Source: CAZTLE01 sp964614415
Lineage (GTDB): Bacteria; Bacteroidota; Bacteroidia; Flavobacteriales; Flavobacteriaceae
Assembly: GCA_964614415.1 (NCBI GenBank)
Contig: CAZTLE010000202.1
Coordinates: 1-7,017 of the forward strand
DNA length: 7,017 bases
Direction of reading: 5' to 3'
The notes under the pieces are model-generated. The model was given only the letters and a program-made list of their open reading frames with translations, was not told the origin of the DNA and made no database searches. Both the position numbers and the translations under genes were made by a program. Positions 1 through 4,766 of the stretch are shown piece after piece (within the stretch, counting starts at the first letter, position 1; each line of letters begins with the position of its first letter).

Positions 1-5
1 TTCCG

Positions 6-54
6 GGCATTGATAATTGGAAATTCGTTATTCGAAATTCATCATTCGTCATTC
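6..54. repeat. Degenerate 7-bp tandem repeat array, seven units
   Basis: Read on the minus strand from 54 down to 6, the sequence divides without gaps into seven heptamers: GAATGAC, GAATGAT, GAATTTC, GAATAAC, GAATTTC, CAATTAT, CAATGCC. All share an AAT core at positions 2-4. The first unit and part of the second encode the last residues and stop codon of the upstream cyclase-family gene; the rest is intergenic. No function is evident. It is not a hairpin terminator. Confidence 0.75.
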
Positions 55-809
55 ATAATGGCCACCACCCGCGCCGGAGCGGCACTGGCGCCTTCAATCT
101 TCAATGGAAACACAGCTACTTTAAATCCGGAATAGGGTAGAGCGTCCAGATTTACAAGTTGTTCCATATGGCAATATTCTTTGCGTTGCCCTACCAAATG
201 GGCATTCCAGAACAATTCTGAGTCGTTCGTTTCTTTGGCTTTCTTAATCAAATGTGGCAGTGGAAGGTCCCAGCCCCATGAGTCGATCCCCATTACCTTG
301 ATCCCCTGATCGATGAGCCATTCGGTGGCTTCGGCACCCATGCCTGTACCTATTTTATGAAAGTTCTTTGTCCCGTTAAATTTATCCCGCCCTGTCTTAA
401 TAAGTACGATCATTCCGGGTTCTAGTTGCAGATTTTCCTTGGTAAGGAAATCTTTGACATCGGCAACAGTAATCTCCTCAAAATCCGGTTTGTGTTTCAT
501 ATCGATCACAAGGCCTTCTCCATAACACCATTCCAACGGAATCTCGTCAATGGTCTTGGCCGGTTTACCATCACAGGTGGGAGAATAGTGCCAGGGAGCA
601 TCGATATGCGTGGTGGAATGGACTCCCATCTTCTTAATAGTATCATCTGTCCAGCCTTCAAAGCCTTTGGGGAAAAGTCGTTTGGGAAGACCCAGGATTT
701 TCAGAAGGAATCCAGCCTTCTTATGTGGTTTATGTTTGATCTTCACCTTCATAAACCACGGATCGTTCTTATTGTAGCGTATGGGTTTGGAGAGGTCTAT
801 GATTTTCAT
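42..809 (-). CDS. Cyclase-family (kynurenine formamidase-like) metal-dependent hydrolase
   Basis: This 255-residue protein belongs to the cyclase family (PF04199), which includes bacterial kynurenine formamidase and other metal-dependent amidases or lactone hydrolases. The family metal site HxGTHxDxPxH is visible as H64-S-T-T-H68-I-D70-A-P72-W-H74, with the usual Gly replaced by Thr66. Other family landmarks are the segment GTGMGAEATEWL followed by GIDSWGWD in the middle, and the C-terminal block NLDALP...FPLKIEGASAAPARVVAI. There is no signal peptide, so it is probably cytoplasmic. The ATG start is adopted because the family's first strand (IIDLSKPI) begins directly after it. It lies 13 nt downstream of the TIR gene stop and may be cotranscribed with it. 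The last codons (N-D-E-stop) fall inside a degenerate heptamer repeat. The family call is secure. The substrate is unknown, and no tryptophan-catabolism gene is nearby to support kynurenine formamidase. Confidence 0.9.
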   Translation of the reverse strand: MKIIDLSKPIRYNKNDPWFMKVKIKHKPHKKAGFLLKILGLPKRLFPKGFEGWTDDTIKKMGVHSTTHIDAPWHYSPTCDGKPAKTIDEIPLEWCYGEGLVIDMKHKPDFEEITVADVKDFLTKENLQLEPGMIVLIKTGRDKFNGTKNFHKIGTGMGAEATEWLIDQGIKVMGIDSWGWDLPLPHLIKKAKETNDSELFWNAHLVGQRKEYCHMEQLVNLDALPYSGFKVAVFPLKIEGASAAPARVVAIMNDE

Positions 810-822
810 GGTAAGTTATATT

Positions 823-1671
823 CTATAGTTCCTTTATACGGGTAATTAATTCATCGTAAGGGCGAGTGACTCTATTCGTGAAATCCATGTATTGCAGAGA
901 TTCCAGCCGAGGATGCAATGCAGTCTGCTTCAGCATAATAGGTAGTATTTCAATATCATTTCCCCAAGCAAAAGCCCATTCGTACGTCACATACTCTGAT
1001 TTTCTTGCCTCCGGACTCATAATTACTATGACACCTTTCGATTGTTTAATACCTGAATCTATTTCTTCGCGCCAATCCTGACCAACTTTTAGTCGATCAT
1101 TGTCCATCCAGCAATTGATTCCTTCTTTTTCAAGATAGAATTTAAGAAGCTCAGCAAAGTCTGCATCAATATGAGAATGAGAGATGAAAATTTGATTTGA
1201 TAGATCTGATTTTTGCTTAGGTTTGTCTTTTACACTTCTGTTTTTAGCTGCAATGTCACTAATTGTTCGAATCAAATCATTCAGCAACTTGTCCTTATCA
1301 TTTTCAACCAAATCAAGATAGGCCTCACCAGACTCAGGGAATATCTTACTCTTTACTATCCAGTTTTCCGAGGACCAATCAGCTTGCTTGTAAATAATTG
1401 GAAATAGAGTCTTCCTAGAGCTTTTTCTAATCTCATCAAGCTTATTTAACAGTATATTGTCCGAAGAGTTCCAAAATAAGTATTCTGGAGTGACAATTGG
1501 TATTATTATGTCGGACGTTTCCATAGCCCTGATGTCCTCGTCGTAATCTTCTGCATCATCTCTAAGGTCTAGGGTATAAATTACCTCCAAGTTATCCAAT
1601 CCCCTTAATCTACTACTCAAATAGACGGCAAAATCATCTTCGTCCTCGTGGTGGTCGATATATATTCTCAT
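823..1671 (-). CDS. Protein with two TIR-like domains (probable NAD-cleaving or NAD-binding effector)
   Basis: With the ATG at 1671 this is a 282-residue soluble protein. The C-terminal domain (about 159-282) is a clear TIR domain: strand A IFISHSHIDADFA (161-173), the BB-loop region CWMDNDRLKVGQDW (187-200), the helix EEIDSGIKQS, strand D GVIVIMSP, and SEYVTYEW, in which E231 sits where TIR NADases carry the catalytic Glu. The N-terminal half (1-142) follows the same plan: IYIDHHEDEDDFA, then DEDIRAMETSDIIIPIVTPEYL (the IxxSDxxIxxxTPEYL pattern), then LFPIIY. Its equivalent of the catalytic Glu is not conserved, so it is probably non-catalytic. A linker (143-158) rich in Lys and Ser joins them. 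Bacterial TIR proteins commonly act in phage defence by cleaving NAD or making cyclic ADP-ribose signals; that role is inferred here. A longer ORF opens at a TTG (1737), but ATG 1671 directly precedes strand A and lies downstream of the likely promoter. The gene is markedly AT-rich. Confidence 0.87.
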   Translation of the reverse strand: MRIYIDHHEDEDDFAVYLSSRLRGLDNLEVIYTLDLRDDAEDYDEDIRAMETSDIIIPIVTPEYLFWNSSDNILLNKLDEIRKSSRKTLFPIIYKQADWSSENWIVKSKIFPESGEAYLDLVENDKDKLLNDLIRTISDIAAKNRSVKDKPKQKSDLSNQIFISHSHIDADFAELLKFYLEKEGINCWMDNDRLKVGQDWREEIDSGIKQSKGVIVIMSPEARKSEYVTYEWAFAWGNDIEILPIMLKQTALHPRLESLQYMDFTNRVTRPYDELITRIKEL

Positions 1672-1694
1672 ATCAATAAATTTTTTAAGATCAA

Positions 1695-1722
1695 CTAACG
1701 GACGGGGAGGTAGTACCGTTAG
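1695..1722 (-). promoter_or_regulatory. Perfect 7-bp inverted repeat in the leader of the TIR gene
   Basis: CTAACGG (1722-1716 on the minus strand) and CCGTTAG (1701-1695) form a perfect inverted repeat with a 14-nt loop, about 24 nt upstream of the ATG at 1671. The loop-proximal part also contains the odd palindrome GGTAGTACC (1709-1717, plus strand). It is followed by AAAAAATTT, not a U-tract directly after the stem, so it is unlikely to be a strong intrinsic terminator. It could be an operator or an RNA hairpin in the 5' leader. Confidence 0.45.
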
Positions 1723-1742
1723 AGTTTGAAGATACAAAGCAC

Positions 1743-1774
1743 CAAAGAATAGAAAGAAACCTTTAATCTTTCAA
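1743..1774 (-). promoter_or_regulatory. Putative Bacteroidota-type promoter for the TIR gene
   Basis: On the minus strand, TTG (1774-1772) is followed after 20 nt by TATTCTTTG (1751-1743). The Bacteroidota sigma-A consensus is TTG, about 19-23 nt, then TAnnTTTG. The -7 element here has one extra base between TA and TTTG. It lies in the 117-nt gap after the preceding gene. Transcription would start near 1737, leaving a leader of about 65 nt before ATG 1671 that contains the inverted repeat. This is a motif match by eye only. Confidence 0.35.
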
Positions 1775-1788
1775 TTCTTAAATCAGCC

Positions 1789-2205
1789 CTAATCATCAAT
1801 ATCCCCGATGGCAAAACGATCACCGATTTTCAGCATAGCAAAGAACACCGGCTTACCGTTGAAATGGACTTCCCAAATGTTCCAAACTCCTTCGCTTTCC
1901 TCTTCCTGAAAGAAATTGGCAAATGCATAGTCACCCATGCCCAGGTAGCGGCTTTGTATCAGGTATCGCATGCCGGCTACACTGGCTAGTTCCTCCTTGT
2001 TATTGGCCTTATAGGTATCCTTCCATCGGCGGGCTTCATCGTCCCCCCGATACACAATGTAGTCTGCCAGGGCCTTGTCATCAGTTTTTTTGCATAACTC
2101 AAAGATCTTGATCAAATCCCGCTGTGCCATTTCTGCGTCTTTGTTCTGAGCTTGTGTGGTTGTCGTCAATAGAAGACAAACAACCAGGATTGCGAAACGT
2201 TTCAT
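1789..2205 (-). CDS. Exported protein of unknown function, last gene of the ApbE/DUF3570 cassette
   Basis: I do not recognise this 138-residue protein. It begins with a typical signal peptide: MKRF, a hydrophobic run to about residue 13, then TTTTQAQ with cleavage after A19 or Q20. There is no lipobox at the cleavage site, so the mature protein should be soluble in the periplasm or secreted. The mature part starts with a helix (about 23-40), continues with a charged middle section (RGDDEARRWKDTY, 53-65) and ends in probable beta strands (NIWEVHFNGKPVFFAMLKIGDRFAIGDID, shown as 109-137). A helix-rich start followed by terminal strands with a GxxVFFAxxKxGDRxAIGDID pattern is compatible with an NTF2/SnoaL-like cone fold, but this is only an impression. 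The ATG lies 6 nt after the DUF3570 stop codon, so the two are very probably cotranscribed and this protein may work in the same envelope system. Confidence 0.8.
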   Translation of the reverse strand: MKRFAILVVCLLLTTTTQAQNKDAEMAQRDLIKIFELCKKTDDKALADYIVYRGDDEARRWKDTYKANNKEELASVAGMRYLIQSRYLGMGDYAFANFFQEEESEGVWNIWEVHFNGKPVFFAMLKIGDRFAIGDIDD

Positions 2206-2211
2206 ACTGGA

Positions 2212-3408
2212 TTATTTTTTATTGTTCCTGTCCGATTTAAAATTAAAAACCATAGACATCGTGTGGGCACTCAGGCCATTCGACCTGTAAAAAAAGAAAT
2301 AGCGAAGCGAAATGGCATTGAGCGATCCCTGGCGTTGATCCGCAGGCCGGTGAGAGGCACCAAACCCTATCTTGTACGTCTGGTGGTCGGAAAAGTCGAA
2401 GTCCGACGTATAGAATTCGGCATTGGGGTCGACTTCACGGAAAGGGGCGAAATACTTTGATCCCTGTTGGATGTAGAACCGGGCACTGGGCAATAGCGTC
2501 CATTTGGCATTGAGCTTAACGGCCGTTTCATTGTCAATGGAAACCGCAATGATTCCGAAATTATCGGCATAGCCATTTACAGTGTTCTTCAGTACTATGT
2601 TTCCACCGATGAACTTGTTCCATTTTACGGCCAGAGCGCCTTTGTAGCGTTGCTTGGGGAAATTTTCGACTGCCTGCGAGCCATCTGTAAAGAAAATACG
2701 ATGGAAAGGAGTGGCCAAGAGACCATTTTGAAAACTCAGAACGGAATATAATCCTACCACATTGCGCTCATCTACGATCTGTGAAAAGCCCAGGTTGAGG
2801 TTGTAGGAATCGCGACGATACGTATCATACCATTCCTGGAAACGGAGTTCGGCAGGATAGATAAGCTGTACCGGTCCGATACCCTGCAGCCTGCCCCAGC
2901 GCAGATCGTCATTAAATACCTGAAGTTGGGCGGAATAGGTTTGCATTTCGTCTTCCGAGGTCTTGGTAACACCCAGGAACTTTGCGAAAGAGAAGTAGTC
3001 CGATTCAATCGAAAATCCAACCCCGCCGTTAATACTCATTTTACTCTTTTCGAAAAGGCGGGTGTAATTGATGTTCGTATAGGTTCGGGCGTCTAAGCGC
3101 GACGCGGAAGAGACCACAAAATCTATATTATCGGTAGAGGCGGAAGAAATGATATCTGCTCCCAATTGAAAATCAATGACATTGTTTCCAACAGATCGCG
3201 TCATGGAGAAGGAGGGACCATATACCGTAAGCCGTTCGGTACCTACGCCTCCTGTGACGGCCGAATTGTCTCCGTCCTGCAAGTATTGACTGTAGACCAA
3301 TTCAATCTCAGTCTGATTCACCTTAAAGCCTGAAGACTCGTTATTCTGCCCCCTCGATAGTAATAGCGAGAACGCTAGACTTCCGGCTAAAAGGTATTTT
3401 TTTTTCAT
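2212..3408 (-). CDS. DUF3570 family outer-membrane beta-barrel protein
   Basis: This 398-residue protein has a signal peptide (MKKKYLLAGSLAFSLLLSRGQ, cleavage near 20-21) and then a long series of alternating amphipathic strands, for example TYTNINYTRLF, SLNAISLRYFFFYRS and AHTMSMVFNF close to the C-terminus, as expected for an outer-membrane barrel. Overall layout and genomic context match DUF3570, a family found beside ApbE and DUF4266 in Bacteroidota and other Gram-negatives. After a short strand (EIELVYSQYLQ) comes DGDNSAVTGGVGTERL (45-60), a Thr-Gly-Gly turn worth noting in an ApbE cluster. No enzyme motif is visible. The ATG at 3408 follows the 223-bp repeat-rich spacer. The sense strand of that spacer contains no TTTG, so I see no promoter of its own and infer expression from the upstream operon. 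The barrel assignment is strong. The function, perhaps as a pore or docking partner for the DUF4266 lipoprotein, is inference. Confidence 0.87.
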   Translation of the reverse strand: MKKKYLLAGSLAFSLLLSRGQNNESSGFKVNQTEIELVYSQYLQDGDNSAVTGGVGTERLTVYGPSFSMTRSVGNNVIDFQLGADIISSASTDNIDFVVSSASRLDARTYTNINYTRLFEKSKMSINGGVGFSIESDYFSFAKFLGVTKTSEDEMQTYSAQLQVFNDDLRWGRLQGIGPVQLIYPAELRFQEWYDTYRRDSYNLNLGFSQIVDERNVVGLYSVLSFQNGLLATPFHRIFFTDGSQAVENFPKQRYKGALAVKWNKFIGGNIVLKNTVNGYADNFGIIAVSIDNETAVKLNAKWTLLPSARFYIQQGSKYFAPFREVDPNAEFYTSDFDFSDHQTYKIGFGASHRPADQRQGSLNAISLRYFFFYRSNGLSAHTMSMVFNFKSDRNNKK

Positions 3409-3410
3409 GC

Positions 3411-3438
3411 TAGTGGTTAGTGGTTAGTGGTTAGTTGT
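3411..3438. repeat. 7-bp tandem repeat, TAGTGGT x3 plus TAGTTGT
   Basis: On the plus strand three exact TAGTGGT units (3411-3431) are followed by TAGTTGT (3432-3438). The array ends only 2 bp from the DUF3570 start codon, so on the mRNA it forms the immediate 5' leader (CTAACCA-type units), where a ribosome would bind. No Shine-Dalgarno sequence is present. Confidence 0.85.
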
Positions 3439-3459
3439 TTGTTGATGTGTTTATTTGTT

Positions 3460-3483
3460 GATTGAAAGATTGAAAGATTGAAT
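3460..3483. repeat. 8-bp tandem repeat, GATTGAAA x2 plus GATTGAAT
   Basis: Two exact GATTGAAA units (3460-3475) are followed by GATTGAAT (3476-3483), with a decaying GATTCAGT afterwards. The related string ATTGAAAGATT also appears in the opposite orientation just after the exported-protein gene (minus strand, about 1764-1774). Confidence 0.75.
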
Positions 3484-3489
3484 GATTCA

Positions 3490-3521
3490 GTTAATAGGTT
3501 ATTGAGTTAATGGGTTATTGG
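3490..3521. repeat. 16-bp direct repeat, two copies in tandem
   Basis: GTTAATAGGTTATTGA (3490-3505) is followed directly by GTTAATGGGTTATTGG (3506-3521). The copies differ at positions 7 and 16. The 16-bp period is twice that of the neighbouring 8-bp array. Confidence 0.75.
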
Positions 3522-3571
3522 TTTGATTCTACCTTGAAATTCATGTCTCTTTTCTCCTAATTCCTGTTTGC

Positions 3572-3627
3572 TAATCTAATATCTCACTACTCATACCTCA
3601 CACCTCACACCTCACACCTCAATCCTC
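3572..3627. repeat. 7-bp tandem repeat array, eight units with decaying identity
   Basis: On the minus strand the units from 3627 down to 3572 are GAGGATT, GAGGTGT x3, GAGGTAT, GAGTAGT, GAGATAT and TAGATTA. The core is exact and the units degenerate toward the DUF3570 side while keeping the 7-bp register. The array begins 4 bp after the DUF4266 stop codon. Confidence 0.85.
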
Positions 3628-3631
3628 ATCC

Positions 3632-3853
3632 CTAATTACACCCACATCCACCGCCACCTTTTTGACCGATGGCAGTGAGGGAGCCTTCCCGGATTGAAAA
3701 TACATAAAGCCCGAATTTCTGATCGGTCGTTGCATTCATTTGCATTTCAGCGTCATTTACATAGACCCTCTCATAGGGTTTTAGGGTGGCACATGAAGAT
3801 AGCGCCAATGCCAGAAAAGTGAATACTCCGAAAACTTTAAGAAACCGCTTCAT
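3632..3853 (-). CDS. DUF4266 family small lipoprotein with C-terminal GGGGCGCN tail
   Basis: This 73-residue precursor has a lipoprotein signal peptide ending in the lipobox L18-S19-S20-C21, so the mature protein is a 53-residue lipid-anchored peptide in the periplasm. The mature start CATLKPYERVYVNDAEMQM and the end KGGGGCGCN (65-73) are the hallmarks of DUF4266: a KPYER element, a Met-rich NDAEMQM element, and a Gly run closing with Cys70-Gly-Cys72-Asn73. The two C-terminal cysteines sit on a flexible tail and could form a vicinal-type disulfide, bind metal or receive electrons from the thioredoxin encoded in the same operon; that is inference. The gene overlaps the end of the ApbE gene by 17 nt, which indicates tight translational coupling. 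The family is normally about 70-80 residues, so the gene is complete. Its molecular function is not known to me. Confidence 0.9.
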   Translation of the reverse strand: MKRFLKVFGVFTFLALALSSCATLKPYERVYVNDAEMQMNATTDQKFGLYVFSIREGSLTAIGQKGGGGCGCN

Positions 3854-4766
3854 ACCGCAATTGTTTAGAGAAATGAACTTTATTGTTGTTATCGATTATG
3901 ATTCCGTGTGTTTGTGGTAACTGATCGAGGAATGAAATTCCCTTTTGCACCCCCATGGCGTACACTGCTGTTGCCAGCGCATCCGAAAGCTCGGCGCTTG
4001 GGGAAAATACCGATACGCTCTTGATATGAAGCAACGGCATGCCTGTTTTAGGGTTTATGTTGTGCGAATAGCGCTGCCCCTTATATACAAAGTGTTGTTC
4101 GTAATCCCCCGAAGTGGCTACCGAACCATTTTCGATCGGCACATAAAACAGAACGTGATTGGGCGTGTCCGGATCGGCGATACCGATCTTCCAGGGCTGT
4201 CCTTTTTCGTTCAGGCCAAAGGCCGTGAGATCCCCACTGGCATTGATGTATCCACCGGGTACATTCATATCCTGCCATAGTGTTTTCACCCGATCGGCGG
4301 CATAGCCTTTGCCAATGGCAGCAAAACTCACATGCATACCTTCTTTTCTCAGAAAAACGGTACGTTCCTTTTCATCGCAGATGATATGACGATACCCTAC
4401 TCTGTTCAATGTCTTTCTGATCCGTGATTTTTCCGGCATCTCGAACAAATCATTTTTAAAGGAATACAATTTCTTCAAGGGACCCACGGAAATGTCGAAA
4501 TAACCCTGGGTGAGCCTGGATATGCCTTCACAGCGCTTAAACAGGGTGAAAGTCTCGTCGTCAACATCTGTAGCCGTTTTTCCGGCATTGGTGTTAATTG
4601 CACTCGTAGCGGAGCTAGGATCGAATTCGGTTAGTAAATCCTCTATACGCTGAATTTCAGCGATTCCGGCATCCAGAAGCTCATTGGCCCGCGTGACATC
4701 TGTGTGAACCACTCCCAATTCGAAAGAGGAACCCATTAGACGGCAACTGCGGGTGATACAATTCAT
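3837..4766 (-). CDS. apbE: ApbE-type FAD:protein FMN transferase
   Basis: This 309-residue protein carries the ApbE motifs in order: MGSSFELGV (11-19), GYFDISVGPL (88-97), AAIGKGYAADRV (149-160), GYINASGDLTAFG (172-184), WKIGIADP (192-199), SVATSGDYEQ (215-224), SHNINPKTG (234-242) and SDALATAVYAMG (261-272), the last supplying the Mg-binding Asp and Thr. ApbE enzymes hydrolyse FAD and attach FMN through a phosphoester to Ser or Thr of a target protein. In the 'DLGGIAKGY' motif the usual Asp is replaced by Ser147. The protein lacks any signal peptide or lipobox, and an in-frame TGA at 4775-4773 rules out an upstream start, so it should stay in the cytoplasm even though its neighbours are exported. 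Its ATG overlaps the thioredoxin stop codon (ATGA, 4 nt), and its end overlaps DUF4266. The family call is firm; the flavinylated target is not identified. Confidence 0.93.
   Translation of the reverse strand: MNCITRSCRLMGSSFELGVVHTDVTRANELLDAGIAEIQRIEDLLTEFDPSSATSAINTNAGKTATDVDDETFTLFKRCEGISRLTQGYFDISVGPLKKLYSFKNDLFEMPEKSRIRKTLNRVGYRHIICDEKERTVFLRKEGMHVSFAAIGKGYAADRVKTLWQDMNVPGGYINASGDLTAFGLNEKGQPWKIGIADPDTPNHVLFYVPIENGSVATSGDYEQHFVYKGQRYSHNINPKTGMPLLHIKSVSVFSPSAELSDALATAVYAMGVQKGISFLDQLPQTHGIIIDNNNKVHFSKQLRYEAVS

Larger units (their letters stand above)
3409..3631. repeat. 223-bp intergenic spacer made of several different short tandem repeats
   Basis: The gap between the DUF4266 and DUF3570 genes is almost entirely low-complexity repeat. 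In plus-strand order it holds four 7-bp units (3411-3438), two copies of TTTGTTGAT 16 bp apart (3438-3446, 3454-3462), three 8-bp units of GATTGAAA type (3460-3483), two 16-bp copies (3490-3505, 3506-3521; two mismatches), about 50 bp without clear repeats, and eight 7-bp units (3572-3627). I see no ORF, stable hairpin or Bacteroidota promoter on the coding strand. It separates two genes that belong to one conserved cassette. Confidence 0.8.

Noticed and set aside
42..809. Specific assignment of the cyclase-family gene as kynB
   Set aside because: The family is functionally broad, the metal motif differs at one position, and no kynurenine-pathway gene is adjacent.
426..845. 139-codon plus-strand ORF, and other antisense ORFs such as 3945-4280 and 5900-6163
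   Set aside because: They lie opposite well-supported genes, resemble no family and have low-quality compositions; they are reading-frame shadows.
1672..1737. N-terminal extension of the TIR gene from a TTG codon
   Set aside because: The added residues (MYLQTLTVLPPRP...) have no domain content, the start codon is rare, and the likely promoter places the RNA start at about this point. ATG 1671 directly precedes the first TIR-like strand.
2772..3020. 82-codon minus-strand ORF inside the DUF3570 gene
   Set aside because: It is an alternative frame of the barrel gene with no recognisable features; the barrel frame shows a signal peptide and strand pattern.
3409..3631. CRISPR array
   Set aside because: The repeats are 7-16 bp with no spacers between units and no cas gene nearby.
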